Assembly: GCF_041021895.1 (NCBI RefSeq)
Contig: NZ_CP157428.1
Span: 1,240,001 to 1,304,000, forward strand
Direction of reading: 5' to 3'
Length of the DNA: 64,000 nucleotides
DNA from: Acinetobacter sp. XH1741
GTDB taxonomy: Bacteria; Pseudomonadota; Gammaproteobacteria; Pseudomonadales; Moraxellaceae
Of this stretch, positions 8,901-18,795 are shown piece after piece (the first letter of the stretch is position 1; every line of letters begins with the position of its first letter). Under the pieces are notes generated by a model. That model was given only the letters and a program-made list of their open reading frames with translations. It was not told where the DNA came from and made no database searches. The position numbers and the translations under genes were made by a program.

Positions 8901-9965
8901 ATGAGTGATGCGACTTTAATTGCCAACGATGCAAAAAACATTGTACAAGCGCATTTAGACCGTTTAGGTGAGCCAAAAGATAATCGCCTAAGTGAAGAAG
9001 CAAAACAACAAAAGTTTGCACAGATCGAAGCAGAGCTCAAAAAACGTGATGCTGTCCTTGTTGCTCACTATTATTGCGATCCGGATGTACAAGAGCTTGC
9101 TGAAAAAACAGGTGGATGCGTTTCTGATTCTTTAGAAATGGCTCGTTTTGGACGAGATCATGCAGCCTCTACACTAGTGGTTGCTGGTGTAAAGTTTATG
9201 GGAGAAACAGCTAAAATTCTGTCTCCTGAAAAAACAATTTTAATGCCAACACTTGAAGCAACCTGCTCACTCGACTTGGGCTGTCCAGTTGATGAATTCA
9301 CTGCATTTTGTGATCAACACCCTGACCATACCGTAGTGGTTTATGCCAACACATCGGCTGCTGTTAAAGCACGTGCAGATTGGGTAGTGACTTCAAGCTG
9401 TGCAGTTGAAATTGTTGAGCACCTAGATAGCTTGGGCGAAAAAATTATTTGGGCACCAGATCAGCACTTAGGCCGCTATATTCAAAAGAAAACTGGTGCT
9501 GACATGTTGCTTTGGGATGGCGCATGTATTGTCCATGAAGAATTCCGTGCACGTGGCATTGCCAACATGAAAGCCTTATATCCAGACGCTGCGGTATTGG
9601 TACATCCAGAGTCACCAGAGTCAGTTGTAGAAATTGCCGATGCGGTAGGTAGCACTTCTCAACTGATTAAAGCTGCGCAGACTTTGCCAAATGAAAGACT
9701 TATTGTGGCAACTGACCGCGGTATTTTCTACAAGATGCAGCAAGCGGTACCAAATAAGATTTTAGTTGAAGCGCCAACAGCAGGTGAGGGTGCAACTTGT
9801 CGTTCATGTGCTCACTGTCCGTGGATGGCAATGAATGAACTCGACGGAATTTTAGAAGTTTTACAAAAAGGTGATCAGGAAATACACGTTGATCCAGCAC
9901 TTGCTGAACGTGCCAAAATGCCTTTAGATCGAATGTTAGCCTTTAGTGCATCGTTAAAACGTTAA
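8901..9965 (+). CDS. nadA: Quinolinate synthase A
   Basis: NadA condenses iminoaspartate with dihydroxyacetone phosphate to quinolinate in NAD synthesis, using an oxygen-sensitive [4Fe-4S] cluster. The 354 residues fit the proteobacterial length. Visible signatures are [23 protein letters not shown] and [13 protein letters not shown], which contains candidate cluster ligands, with the [10 protein letters not shown] segment between. It starts after its own promoter region. An AAATGATT/AATCATTT inverted repeat at 8817-8842 lies in that region and could be an operator, which is unproven. Confidence 0.96.
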   Translation: MSDATLIANDAKNIVQAHLDRLGEPKDNRLSEEAKQQKFAQIEAELKKRDAVLVAHYYCDPDVQELAEKTGGCVSDSLEMARFGRDHAASTLVVAGVKFMGETAKILSPEKTILMPTLEATCSLDLGCPVDEFTAFCDQHPDHTVVVYANTSAAVKARADWVVTSSCAVEIVEHLDSLGEKIIWAPDQHLGRYIQKKTGADMLLWDGACIVHEEFRARGIANMKALYPDAAVLVHPESPESVVEIADAVGSTSQLIKAAQTLPNERLIVATDRGIFYKMQQAVPNKILVEAPTAGEGATCRSCAHCPWMAMNELDGILEVLQKGDQEIHVDPALAERAKMPLDRMLAFSASLKR

Positions 9966-10031
9966 AAGTACGCAAAATGCTTGTTAAATATACATTTGAT
10001 AAGGATTTTTAACTTTTTTTGAGAATAGGTG

Positions 10032-10060
10032 TTGACGTCTGAGGGCGTCGCGCCTAGAAT
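10032..10060 (+). promoter_or_regulatory. Stable-RNA promoter for the tRNA array
   Basis: TTGACG and TAGAAT hexamers are separated by exactly 17 bases, with a GC-rich spacer part and discriminator. They lie about 45 bases before the first tRNA. This is the layout of a strong sigma-70 promoter for stable RNA. Confidence 0.8.
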
Positions 10061-10107
10061 GCACACCGTACCGCACGATGTGCGATACAGCAAAAGCTGA
10101 GATAGAT

Positions 10108-10184
10108 CGGAGCATAGCACAGCCTGGTAGTGCACCTGGTTTGGGACCAGGGGGTCGTAGGTTCGAATCCTACTGCTCCGACCA
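10108..10184 (+). tRNA. tRNA-Pro (anticodon TGG)
   Basis: A 77-base cloverleaf with acceptor CGGAGCA/TGCTCCG, T-loop GGTTCGAATCC and encoded CCA. The anticodon loop is TTTGGGA, giving TGG. First of four tRNAs and identical to the fourth. Confidence 0.97.
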
Positions 10185-10240
10185 CTTAAAATAATATTTT
10201 AAGATCGGCGAAGTATCGCATGATAAGCATCATCGGTTAA

Positions 10241-10317
10241 GCGCCTGTAGCTCAGTTGGATAGAGCATCCGCCTTCTAAGCGGATGGTCACAGGTTCGAA
10301 TCCTGTCAGGCGCGCCA
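10241..10317 (+). tRNA. tRNA-Arg (anticodon TCT)
   Basis: A 77-base cloverleaf with acceptor GCGCCTG/CAGGCGC, encoded CCA and anticodon loop CTTCTAA, giving TCT, which reads AGA/AGG codons. Confidence 0.97.
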
Positions 10318-10350
10318 TTCGGTAGCTTGGTACATAGAACTTATTTGATG

Positions 10351-10426
10351 GTGGATGTAGCTCAGTTGGTAGAGCCCTGGATTGTGATTCCAGTTGTCGC
10401 GGGTTCGAATCCCGTCATTCACCCCA
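10351..10426 (+). tRNA. tRNA-His (anticodon GTG)
   Basis: A 76-base cloverleaf with acceptor GTGGATG/CATTCAC, discriminator C, encoded CCA and anticodon GTG. Discriminator C opposite the post-transcriptional G-1 is normal for bacterial tRNA-His. Confidence 0.97.
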
Positions 10427-10430
10427 ATTT

Positions 10431-10507
10431 CGGAGCATAGCACAGCCTGGTAGTGCACCTGGTTTGGGACCAGGGGGTCGTAGGTTCGAATCCTACTGCT
10501 CCGACCA
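10431..10507 (+). tRNA. tRNA-Pro (anticodon TGG), second copy
   Basis: The 77 bases are identical to the tRNA-Pro at 10108-10184. Only four bases separate it from the tRNA-His. It looks like an intra-array duplication. Confidence 0.97.
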
Positions 10508-10650
10508 TATTTAAAAGCGTTCAAGCTTTCTAAAATATCCCAAATATTAAAATAATTTCTTCTCATCTTACAGATAGAAGGAATTTTTTTGTTTTCTATA
10601 TCGAAATTTTAATTTATACATACTCCCATATTTGAATTTCTTTATATAAG

Positions 10651-10802
10651 CTCTGTTCTCTGTTCTCTGTTCTCTGTTCTCTGTTCTCTGTTCTCTGTTC
10701 TCTGTTCTCTGTTCTCTGTTCTCTGTTCTCTGTTCTCTGTTCTCTGTTCTCTGTTCTCTGTTCTCTGTTCTCTGTTCTCTGTTCTCTGTTCTCTGTTCTC
10801 TG
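10651..10802. repeat. Heptamer tandem repeat (TTCTCTG) x21
   Basis: Twenty-one perfect TTCTCTG units (10656-10802) follow a partial unit. The last base directly touches the stop codon of add on the minus strand. The unit is not a multiple of three, but the array is outside the coding frame. Long perfect heptamers of this kind change copy number by slipped-strand pairing. Between 10508 and 10650 I see nothing else. Confidence 0.97.
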
Positions 10803-11798
10803 CTATTGATATTTCTGTTTTAACTCATCTTTTTCTTGTTCTGATAAAAATGCGATTTTAAGACCATTTTCTTGAGCTGTATAAATTTGCTCAGGGCTTA
10901 AACCCGCGAGGGGAGCAGCAGTTAAATATTCATGTTGTATCTCAATCCCTTCTACAGCAGGGTCATCAGTATTAATAGTGGCAAGCACTCCATGTTCTAA
11001 AAAAGTCTTTAATGGATGTTCTGCTAAAGAAGGCACTGTATTGGTTTGAATGTTTGAGGTAAGACAAGACTCAATACCAATTTTATGTTTTGCCAAATAA
11101 TCTAAAAGTTTTAAATCTTGAACTGCTTTAACACCATGCCCAATTCGCTCAGCACCTAATTCTTCAATGGCTTGCCAAATACTTTCTGGGCCGGCAGCTT
11201 CGCCTGCATGTACCGTAATGTGCCAACCTGCATCACGTGCTTTCTTAAAGTGATCAATAAATAAATTGCCCGGAAAACCAAGCTCATCTCCAGCGAGATC
11301 CAACGCTTTAATATCATTTTTATGGGCAAGTAGTGCATTTAATTCTTTTTTGCAGGCTTCTTGGCCAAAAGTACGGCTCATAATGCCAATTAAATTCGCT
11401 TTTACCCCATAAGCTTGGCTGCCTTCTTTTACACCCGCAATAACCGCTTCAACAACACCTTCAAGTGGAAGTTGATGTGTCATTCCCATATAACCCGGTG
11501 AAAAACGCAGTTCTACATAGTCTAGGCCTTGTTGTGCTGCATCTTGCATGTTTTCAAAAGCAATGCGTTTGCAGGCATCTAAACTGGCTAATACTTTTAC
11601 GCCCCAATCGAGCTTAGATAAAAAACTTAATAAATCTGGTTGGTTATCCATAACTTGTACGTGCGGGCGTAAAGATTCAATGTCATAGGCAGGTAAATAT
11701 AAATGGTATTGTTGCCCCAAATCCAAAATGGTTTGAATGCGGATGTTGCCATCAAGATGACGGTGTATATCGGTAAGCGGAAGGGTTTTTGTAATCAT
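10803..11798 (-). CDS. add: Adenosine deaminase
   Basis: This is a zinc-dependent cytoplasmic purine deaminase converting adenosine to inosine. The N-terminal zinc motif is [10 protein letters not shown], with the [12 protein letters not shown] loop, ESCLTSN and the catalytic NTDDPAV motif near residue 278. The 331 residues match bacterial Add. The HLDGN (not HLEG) version is the one commonly seen in bacterial adenosine deaminases, but adenine deaminase activity cannot be fully excluded. Its stop codon touches the heptamer array. Confidence 0.9.
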   Translation of the reverse strand: MITKTLPLTDIHRHLDGNIRIQTILDLGQQYHLYLPAYDIESLRPHVQVMDNQPDLLSFLSKLDWGVKVLASLDACKRIAFENMQDAAQQGLDYVELRFSPGYMGMTHQLPLEGVVEAVIAGVKEGSQAYGVKANLIGIMSRTFGQEACKKELNALLAHKNDIKALDLAGDELGFPGNLFIDHFKKARDAGWHITVHAGEAAGPESIWQAIEELGAERIGHGVKAVQDLKLLDYLAKHKIGIESCLTSNIQTNTVPSLAEHPLKTFLEHGVLATINTDDPAVEGIEIQHEYLTAAPLAGLSPEQIYTAQENGLKIAFLSEQEKDELKQKYQ

Positions 11799-12199
11799 AG
11801 ATTTCTTCTTATCTGTTCATATTGATTCATCATGCCTGTTTAGGGCAGCTGATAAAAGTTTGGTTTTGCTATGTTTTTGTGAAAAGCGTTGAGCTGAGTT
11901 TTTTGAACTTACTATATTTGTATAAGTTTTAATTTTGATGACATTGTTCTGGCCTAAGAAGACAACGCAGTCTGTGTAAGATACAAGTACCAAGATTTTT
12001 ATTGTTTTTAATTTCGCTGAGCCTGTTTTTGTTGACTCTTTAAGAATGGATTGGCTGAAGAATGGTCATTGGTATTTTGCCTTTTAGTTGTAAAGATGAA
12101 TAAAGGCTTGCTAAAGACTAAACTGATAAAGCGATTAATTTATCTGTAGAAATCTATTTCTGGCAAGTAAATGAAAAAGAAGAAATAGGAAGCACACAA
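11799..12199. promoter_or_regulatory. Divergent intergenic region add / alcohol dehydrogenase
   Basis: This 401-base AT-rich region holds the promoters of two diverging genes. I see no tRNA, repeat or well-matched -35/-10 pair, and no ORF longer than a few codons that looks real. Confidence 0.5.
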
Positions 12200-13375
12200 A
12201 TGAAATCGGTACTTTGTCATCAAGCAAAACTACAAGTGGTGGACCAACCGAAATTAACGCCTGCAAAAGGACAAGTGTTATTAGAAGTGGTTCGATGCGG
12301 GATTTGTGGTTCTGATTTACATATGCAGCATCACTGCGACCACATGCATGATTTAGCTGCACGTGTCGGGTTTCATGGTTTAGCGAAGTCCACAGACCCA
12401 TTTGTACTGGGGCATGAATTTTGTGGCAAGGTTTTAGACTACGGACCAAAAACACGCCACAAACTTAAAGCCGATACACTGGTTTGTGCAATGCCGCTTT
12501 TAAATGTAGATCAGCATGGTTATTTGTCTACAGGGCTTTCACCAAATGCATCTGGTGGGTATGCCGAGCAAGTATTGGCTCAGTCGAGCTTGATGTTTGA
12601 AGTACCCAATGGTCTAGATGTAGATAGTGCAGCTATGACTGAACCGATGGCAGTTGCATTGCATGCCGTTCGCCGTAGCCGTGTGAAAACCAGTGAACCT
12701 GCGATTGTGATTGGTTGTGGTCCTGTCGGGCTAGGTGTCATATTAATGCTTAAAGCCGCTGGGGTTAAAACTGTAGTTGCCAGCGACTTTTCACCAAACC
12801 GCCGTAAGCTTGCCGAGCAATGCGGTGCCGATATTGTGGTAGACCCTAAAGAGACATCACCATTTGCCAACTGGAAAGAGTTTGGTTTGCTTGGCAATGT
12901 TTCTGATGCCATTAACATGGGTATGGGGCTGTTTGATAAGTTACAAGCAACTCGTTTACCATGGTGGCATGGATGGCGCATGATTGATAAGTTAGGTGCT
13001 TTGCCAAAGCGTCCTGTTATTTTTGAGTGCGTGGGTGTACCGGGTGTTTTACAACAGATTATTGAAGGGGCGCCTTTATTCTCCCGAATTGTCGGGGTGG
13101 GAGTGTGCATGCAAAGTGACAAAATAGAACCTGCACTTGCGATTAATAAAGAGTTAGAAATTCAGTTTGTGTTGGGCTATACACCGCTTGAGTTTCGAGA
13201 TGCGCTACACATGATTGCAGAAGGTAAAGTGAACTGCTCACCGCTCATAACAGGTGTTGTTGGCCTAGAAGGAGTTACCAATGCATTTGAAGCATTACGT
13301 GATCCTGAACAGCATGCCAAAATCTTGATTGATCCGAAGCGTAGTGGTTCTGATATTCAATTGATGAGTCATTAA
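12200..13375 (+). CDS. Zinc-dependent alcohol dehydrogenase (MDR family)
   Basis: This 391-residue medium-chain dehydrogenase/reductase is NAD(P)-linked and oxidises an unknown alcohol or polyol. Catalytic zinc ligands are the Cys in RCGICGSDLHM and the His/Glu in GHEFCG. The Rossmann motif is GCGPVGLG near residue 175. The usual structural-zinc set of four clustered cysteines is absent from the catalytic domain, and a Met/His-rich insert (HMQHHCDHMHD) follows the first zinc ligand. A bidirectional terminator follows. No pathway partners are adjacent. Confidence 0.85.
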   Translation: MKSVLCHQAKLQVVDQPKLTPAKGQVLLEVVRCGICGSDLHMQHHCDHMHDLAARVGFHGLAKSTDPFVLGHEFCGKVLDYGPKTRHKLKADTLVCAMPLLNVDQHGYLSTGLSPNASGGYAEQVLAQSSLMFEVPNGLDVDSAAMTEPMAVALHAVRRSRVKTSEPAIVIGCGPVGLGVILMLKAAGVKTVVASDFSPNRRKLAEQCGADIVVDPKETSPFANWKEFGLLGNVSDAINMGMGLFDKLQATRLPWWHGWRMIDKLGALPKRPVIFECVGVPGVLQQIIEGAPLFSRIVGVGVCMQSDKIEPALAINKELEIQFVLGYTPLEFRDALHMIAEGKVNCSPLITGVVGLEGVTNAFEALRDPEQHAKILIDPKRSGSDIQLMSH

Positions 13376-13400
13376 TTCAAAGTCATTAACGCTTAACTAA

Positions 13401-13436
13401 AAAGGTTGTGATCTGATTAATCACAATCTTTTTTTA
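13401..13436. terminator. Bidirectional terminator between convergent genes
   Basis: An 11-bp stem (13402-13412 with 13420-13430, one G-T pair) has T runs on one side and A runs on the other. It serves the dehydrogenase on the plus strand and the LysR gene on the minus strand. Confidence 0.8.
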
Positions 13437-13464
13437 TGCGTATAAATCGCACAAAGTGGCTCAG

Positions 13465-14412
13465 CTAATTTGTATTGCTTTTTAGTTGTTCTAGTTCTTG
13501 GTAAATCCACTCAACAAATTTTTGAATGGTTGGGGTTATGTCTTGGCTCGAATGGATGAGGTAATACTTTCGGCTGCCTTTTAGTTTTTTATTAGAAACA
13601 ATCACCAGTTCTTTTTTTTGTAGTTCAGATTCAATCAACATTTGTGGAATTAGAGCCATTCCCATGTCATGGCTGGCAGCAACCGCAAGCATTGAAAATA
13701 GCTCATGGCGTTGTCCATCAAAAGGTTTTGGGTGCTGCATGTGATGGGTTAGAAACCATTCTTGCCAAATGCTAGATCGAGTGGTTTGTTGTAGCAGGGG
13801 AATTTTTAGCAAATCTTCAGAGCTTAGATCATAGGTATTTTCATTGATCATGTCTGCATCTGGAAAATACTTTTCAATCAGTCTTGGTGAGCATACAGGT
13901 ACAATTTCTTCATCCATTAAATAATGCGCTTGTATACCAGGCCAGTGGTCAATTTGCTGCTGTGTACCTGCAAAAATCGCAGCATCAAAAATATTGTCAT
14001 TAAATAAAAAAGGCTTGGTACTGGTTTCTAAGTGAACCGTAATTTCAGGGTGTTTTTGATTTAAAAGATGAAGTTTGGGTAATAACCATCGCGTTGCAAA
14101 GGTAGGAACCACACCTAACTTTAATGTTCCACCTAAACCCTTATGAGAAATCACATCGGCTGTACATTTCTCTAGACCTAATAGGTAGGGCTTAATACTT
14201 TTAAAATATTGTTGTCCTGCAATGGTCAGTTCAACGCCATGCCGAGTACGTATAAAGAGTTCAACGCCCAAGAAATCTTCTAACTGTTGAATTTGGCGAG
14301 ATACTGCACTTTGGGTAATACATAACTCTTGCGCAGCATAGGTATAACTTAGATGTTTTGCTGCACTTTCAAAGCAAATCAGGCCCTGAATGGACGGGAT
14401 GCTTCTTCGCAT
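13465..14412 (-). CDS. LysR regulator of the glutarate genes (GcvA-like)
   Basis: This LysR-type regulator has 315 residues. The N-terminal winged helix-turn-helix is SYTYAAQELCITQSAVSRQI, followed by the linker helix and a substrate-binding-like effector domain (LKLGVVPTFATRWLLPKL). The start RRSIPSIQGLICFESAA is of the GcvA/AmpR subgroup. It is divergent from gcdH with a 245-base gap that carries a LysR-like inverted repeat, so activation of the glutarate genes is the likely job. Confidence 0.88.
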   Translation of the reverse strand: MRRSIPSIQGLICFESAAKHLSYTYAAQELCITQSAVSRQIQQLEDFLGVELFIRTRHGVELTIAGQQYFKSIKPYLLGLEKCTADVISHKGLGGTLKLGVVPTFATRWLLPKLHLLNQKHPEITVHLETSTKPFLFNDNIFDAAIFAGTQQQIDHWPGIQAHYLMDEEIVPVCSPRLIEKYFPDADMINENTYDLSSEDLLKIPLLQQTTRSSIWQEWFLTHHMQHPKPFDGQRHELFSMLAVAASHDMGMALIPQMLIESELQKKELVIVSNKKLKGSRKYYLIHSSQDITPTIQKFVEWIYQELEQLKSNTN

Positions 14413-14552
14413 AAATAAATCCTTTTATTTGTCGTCATATTTCAAAACAGCATATGACCTAAATACAGGTAGCCGAGTTTAGTATAAAAATAAGCCATTT
14501 TTAATGAAATACAACCAATTAAATATCTAAAGTTAAACCTTCTTATTTTAAA

Positions 14553-14569
14553 TATGCGTAAGTCGCATA
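14553..14569. promoter_or_regulatory. Probable LysR operator (TATGCG-N5-CGCATA)
   Basis: A perfect 6-5-6 inverted repeat lies 89 bases before the gcdH start, between the divergent LysR and gcdH genes. Its size and position fit a LysR-family recognition site. Confidence 0.65.
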
Positions 14570-14657
14570 ACTGCATGAACATTTATCGTTTGATTACTGC
14601 ATTTTTCACGCATAACATCGAGTTAAATAAAGAAGATCAAATCAAGCAGAGGATGCG

Positions 14658-15878
14658 ATGAATCACATGGTGACAACAAAAAAAGCAAAGGTTCAATTTA
14701 ACTGGCAAGACCCATTTTTAATTGAGCAACAGCTTAGCCCAGATGAGCGCATGATTCGTGATGCGGCTCATGCCTATTGCCAAGAACGCCTGCAACCCCG
14801 TGTACTTGAACAATTCCGTCATGAAAAAACAGATCCATCTATTTTTCGTGAAATGGGAGAGCTTGGCTTACTGGGCCCAACCATCCCTGAGCAATATGGC
14901 GGCGCGGGTTTGAACTATGTGAGTTACGGTTTGGTTGCACGTGAAATTGAATATGTGGACTCGGGCTACCGCTCTATGGCGAGTGTGCAAAGTTCATTGG
15001 TGATGGTTCCGATTCATGAATTTGGTACCGAAGAGCAAAAGCAAAAGTACTTACCTAAATTAGCTACGGGTGAATACATAGGTTGTTTTGGTTTGACTGA
15101 ACCTGACCATGGTTCAGACCCGGGCAGTATGATTACCCGTGCTAAAAAAGTTGACGGTGGTTACCGTTTAAGTGGCGCAAAAATGTGGATTACCAACAGT
15201 CCAATTGCCGATGTATTTGTAGTTTGGGCAAAAGAAGTTTCTGCTGAAGGTAATGTAGGTGACATTCGAGGCTTTATTTTAGAAAAGGGTTGGGAAGGCC
15301 TATCTGCACCAGCAATTCATGGCAAGGTCGGTTTACGCGCATCGATTACAGGTGAAATTGTGATGGATAACGTATTTGTACCTGAAGAGAATGCATTCCC
15401 TGAAATTCGTGGTTTGAAAGGTCCATTTACCTGTCTAAATAGTGCCCGTTATGGCATTGCGTGGGGTGCAATGGGGGCTGCTGAGTTCTGCTGGCATACT
15501 GCCCATCAATACACTATGGACCGTAAACAATTTGGTCGTCCGTTAGCTGCAAATCAATTGATTCAAAAGAAACTGGCAGATATGCAAACTGAAATTGCAT
15601 TAGGCTTGCAGGCAGCATTACGTTTTGGCCGAATGAAAGATGAAGGCATTGCGTCAGTTGAAGGCACATCTTTGATTAAGCGTAACAACTGTGGAAAGGC
15701 GCTTGATATTGCTCGTATGGCACGTGACATGATGGGTGGAAATGGCATTAGTGACGAGTTTGGCGTGGCACGTCATTTGGTCAATCTTGAAGTTGTGAAC
15801 ACCTATGAAGGCACACATGACGTTCATGCCTTGATTTTAGGCCGTGCACAAACAGGTATCGCGGCATTTAGTAACTAA
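14658..15878 (+). CDS. gcdH: Glutaryl-CoA dehydrogenase
   Basis: This FAD-dependent acyl-CoA dehydrogenase oxidises and decarboxylates glutaryl-CoA to crotonyl-CoA in lysine and glutarate degradation. The 406 residues include the FAD motif [16 protein letters not shown], the [15 protein letters not shown] strand, the conserved [10 protein letters not shown] segment and the catalytic-base region [18 protein letters not shown]. The Arg in [11 protein letters not shown] is typical of GCDH. Its neighbours (CoA-transferase, carboxylate transporter, LysR) complete a glutarate uptake and activation module. Confidence 0.95.
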   Translation: MNHMVTTKKAKVQFNWQDPFLIEQQLSPDERMIRDAAHAYCQERLQPRVLEQFRHEKTDPSIFREMGELGLLGPTIPEQYGGAGLNYVSYGLVAREIEYVDSGYRSMASVQSSLVMVPIHEFGTEEQKQKYLPKLATGEYIGCFGLTEPDHGSDPGSMITRAKKVDGGYRLSGAKMWITNSPIADVFVVWAKEVSAEGNVGDIRGFILEKGWEGLSAPAIHGKVGLRASITGEIVMDNVFVPEENAFPEIRGLKGPFTCLNSARYGIAWGAMGAAEFCWHTAHQYTMDRKQFGRPLAANQLIQKKLADMQTEIALGLQAALRFGRMKDEGIASVEGTSLIKRNNCGKALDIARMARDMMGGNGISDEFGVARHLVNLEVVNTYEGTHDVHALILGRAQTGIAAFSN

Positions 15879-16105
15879 CTCATTCATTTTTAAAAGATTG
15901 AGGTGTTCTTTCGAGAGCACCTTTAGGGATTTTTACGCAAAAATTTATGGATAATGACAAGATTCATCGTAAGAATACTCATGTAAAGATGTGCCTCTGT
16001 GTACTTAAAACCAAATGTAAGATGATGAAAAGTATAGAAGATTAAGTCATGCAGAAAACATAAGTAGGCTACCGATGACTCATTTGGGAAAATGAGGAAC
16101 TAAAG

Positions 16106-17428
16106 ATGAACAATGACGTTCAAGTAATATCGAAAGAGTTAAAAATTACATTTCCAAGTAACCTTGGAACATATGAAAGAATTGGACCAAATACATGGAA
16201 ATGGGCGTTGTTATTTGCCTATTTTGCGATGGTGGTCGATGGCATTGATATTATGCTGCTGTCTTATAGCTTGACTAGTTTAAAGGCAGAGTTTGGTTTA
16301 AGTACCTTTCAAGCAGGTGCCTTAGGTAGTGCTTCTTTGGCGGGTATGGGTATTGGCGGTATTTTGGGTGGTTGGGCATGTGACAAGTTTGGTCGTGTAA
16401 GAACCATTGCTAACTCGGTAACCTTCTTTTCTGTAGCGACCTGTTTATTGGGCTTTACGCAAAGCTTCGAGCAATTTATGGCTTTACGTTTCATAGGTGC
16501 TTTGGGAATCGGAGCACTCTATATGGCCTGTAATACCTTAATGGCTGAATATGTGCCCACTACTTACCGTACAACAGTCTTGGGCACGTTACAGACGGGG
16601 CAAACCGTAGGTTATATTGCAGCGACACTCTTAGCTGGTGCGATTATTCCAGATCATGGCTGGCGCGTTTTGTTCTTCCTGACCGTAGTACCTGCGTTTA
16701 TTAATATTTTCCTGCAACGATTTGTACCTGAGCCAAAATCTTGGCAGCTCACCAAAATTGAAAGCTTGCAAGGCAATAGACAACCTAAAGAAATGGTGGT
16801 GGCTGAAAAGCCGAAAAGTGGCAGTATTTATAAGCAAATTTTTAATAACTTTAAGCACCGCAAAATGTTTTTGTTGTGGATGACCACAGCATTCTTCTTG
16901 CAGTTTGGTTATTACGGTATTAACAACTGGATGCCAAGTTATTTGGAAACAGAAGTGCATATGAACTTTAAAAACTTAACCAGTTATATGGTGGGTTCAT
17001 ATACAGCAATGATTCTAGGCAAAATTTTAGCAGGTTATCTTGCCGACAAATTTAACCGCCGTGCTGTTTTTGTGTTTGGAACAATTGCGAGCGCCGTGTT
17101 TTTACCAATCATTATTTTCTTCAATACCCCTGACAATATTTTGTATTTATTGATCACTTTTGGCTTCTTATATGGCATTCCATACGGTGTGAACGCGACC
17201 TATATGGCTGAAAGTTTTTCAACGGATGTGCGCGGAACAGCGATTGGCGGTGCCTATAACATTGGTCGTGTCGGGGCTGCGATTGCACCAGCCACCATTG
17301 GTTTCTTGGCATCGGGCGGTACATTTGCTATGGCCTTTATTGTGATGGGCGCTGCGTATTTTGTTGCGGGTGTATTGCCAGGCTTATTTATTAAAGATCG
17401 TCAGTACGATCCGCAAAAACAATCATAA
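16106..17428 (+). CDS. MFS carboxylate:H+ symporter (AAHS type), probable glutarate importer
   Basis: This inner-membrane major facilitator of 440 residues has twelve predicted helices. The DGIDIMLLSYSL motif in TM1 and the GWACDKFGRVRT loop between TM2 and TM3 mark the aromatic-acid:H+ symporter group. A second GYLADKFNRR loop lies between TM8 and TM9. It sits between gcdH and the CoA-transferase, so import of glutarate or a related dicarboxylate is inferred, although family members often carry aromatic acids. Confidence 0.85.
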   Translation: MNNDVQVISKELKITFPSNLGTYERIGPNTWKWALLFAYFAMVVDGIDIMLLSYSLTSLKAEFGLSTFQAGALGSASLAGMGIGGILGGWACDKFGRVRTIANSVTFFSVATCLLGFTQSFEQFMALRFIGALGIGALYMACNTLMAEYVPTTYRTTVLGTLQTGQTVGYIAATLLAGAIIPDHGWRVLFFLTVVPAFINIFLQRFVPEPKSWQLTKIESLQGNRQPKEMVVAEKPKSGSIYKQIFNNFKHRKMFLLWMTTAFFLQFGYYGINNWMPSYLETEVHMNFKNLTSYMVGSYTAMILGKILAGYLADKFNRRAVFVFGTIASAVFLPIIIFFNTPDNILYLLITFGFLYGIPYGVNATYMAESFSTDVRGTAIGGAYNIGRVGAAIAPATIGFLASGGTFAMAFIVMGAAYFVAGVLPGLFIKDRQYDPQKQS

Positions 17429-17480
17429 ACAATGACAAAAAGGTGCGTTGAGTACCTTCTAAAAAGATAAGGGTATCGTT

Positions 17481-18710
17481 ATGGGTGCATTACAAGGAAT
17501 TCGGGTTTTAGATTTAAGTCGTGTGCTTGCAGGGCCTTGGTGTGGGCAAATCTTGGCAGACCTTGGCGCGGAAGTGATTAAGATTGAACGCCCTCGAGTC
17601 GGTGATGACACTCGTATGTGGGGGCCACCATGGATGCTCGATCAAGATGGAAACATGACCCGTGAATCTGGTTATTTTCAGTGTACCAACCGCAATAAAT
17701 ATTCGGTTGCGGTGGATATTACCACGCCAGAAGGTCAGACCTTAATTTATGAAATTGCCAAGACTGCCGACGTGGTAATTGAAAATTATAAAACAGGGTC
17801 TTTGGCTAAATATGGTTTGGACTATGCGTCATTAAGTGAGTTAAACCCAAATATTGTGTATTGTTCCATTACTGGATTTGGGCAAGATGGCCCACGTGCA
17901 GAAGAACCCGGCTATGATTTTATTATTCAAGGCATGTCTGGCTTAATGAGCATTACAGGCGAGCCTGATGATGTGGCAGGCGGTGGTGCACAAAAAGTTG
18001 GCGTGGCTGTTGTAGATATTCAAACTGGTTTATATTCAACCATTGCCATTCAAGCGGCCTTGATTGCACGTTCGCACACAGGGCGTGGTCAGTATATTGA
18101 TATGTCACTCCTTGATGTACAGGTCGCGGCACTGGCAAATCAGGGAATGAACTATTTAGCTTCGGGTAAAGCGCCACAACGCATGGGTAATCAACACCCG
18201 AGTATTGTGCCGTATCAAACTTTTAAGGCCAAAGATAAAGAATTTATTATTGCGTGTGGTAACGATAAACAGTTTAAAGATTTGTGCGTTGCGATTGGTT
18301 ATCCAGAGTTACTCGAAAATGAAAAGTTTGTGCGTAATCAAGATCGCGTAAAATATCGAGATGAACTGATTCCTTTATTGTCCGAACACTTTTTGCAAAA
18401 AAATGCCAAAGAATGGGTCGACATGATTCATGCTTTAAAAGTACCCGTAGGTGTTATCAATTCTATTGAAGATGCTTTGGCTGAACCACAAATCGTCCAT
18501 CGTAATTTGGTGGTGAATATTCCTCATCATTTAAATGAAAACTTTCAAACCATAGGCTCACCAATCAAGCTGTCTGATACTCCAGTTGAATATCATCATG
18601 CACCGCCAGAGCTAGGTGAACATACCGCTCAAATCTTATCGAGATTTAAAACAGCAGAAGAACTGGCTGCGTTAAAAGAGAAAGGCATTATTGATGGAAA
18701 AATTGCTTAA
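17481..18710 (+). CDS. CaiB/BaiF family III CoA-transferase, probable glutarate CoA-transferase
   Basis: This 409-residue enzyme moves CoA between carboxylates through an enzyme-bound aspartyl intermediate. The N terminus has RVLDLSRVLAGPWCGQILAD and GAEVIKIERP, and the nucleophilic Asp is in PGYDFIIQGMSGLMS. It is close in organisation to succinate--hydroxymethylglutarate CoA-transferases (SUGCT), which activate glutarate. Following gcdH and the transporter, it would make glutaryl-CoA for GcdH. The exact CoA donor is not known. Confidence 0.9.
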   Translation: MGALQGIRVLDLSRVLAGPWCGQILADLGAEVIKIERPRVGDDTRMWGPPWMLDQDGNMTRESGYFQCTNRNKYSVAVDITTPEGQTLIYEIAKTADVVIENYKTGSLAKYGLDYASLSELNPNIVYCSITGFGQDGPRAEEPGYDFIIQGMSGLMSITGEPDDVAGGGAQKVGVAVVDIQTGLYSTIAIQAALIARSHTGRGQYIDMSLLDVQVAALANQGMNYLASGKAPQRMGNQHPSIVPYQTFKAKDKEFIIACGNDKQFKDLCVAIGYPELLENEKFVRNQDRVKYRDELIPLLSEHFLQKNAKEWVDMIHALKVPVGVINSIEDALAEPQIVHRNLVVNIPHHLNENFQTIGSPIKLSDTPVEYHHAPPELGEHTAQILSRFKTAEELAALKEKGIIDGKIA

Positions 18711-18745
18711 GCTATTGTCGTTTTTAATGTGATTCAATTGAAATA

Positions 18746-18779
18746 AAAAACTGTGATTTGCAATAACTCACAGTTTTTA
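18746..18779. terminator. Bidirectional terminator
   Basis: An 11-bp perfect stem (18746-18756 with 18768-18778) ends in T runs on both strands, between the convergent CoA-transferase and VOC genes. Confidence 0.88.
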
Positions 18780-18795
18780 TTAGAAAATAATAGTT

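Noticed and set aside
10306-10566. Minus-strand 86-codon frame across the tRNA genes
   Set aside because: It is the reverse complement of tRNA-His and tRNA-Pro sequences; such frames are common false calls over tRNAs.
10651-10802. CRISPR array
   Set aside because: Units are 7 bases long, contiguous and without spacers; it is a simple tandem repeat.
12580-13122. 180-codon minus-strand frame inside the alcohol dehydrogenase gene
   Set aside because: It is a shadow of the well-matched dehydrogenase and shows no family features or ribosome site.
15893-15930. Terminator after gcdH
   Set aside because: The stem AGGTG/CACCT is interrupted and lacks a clear T run, so support is too weak.
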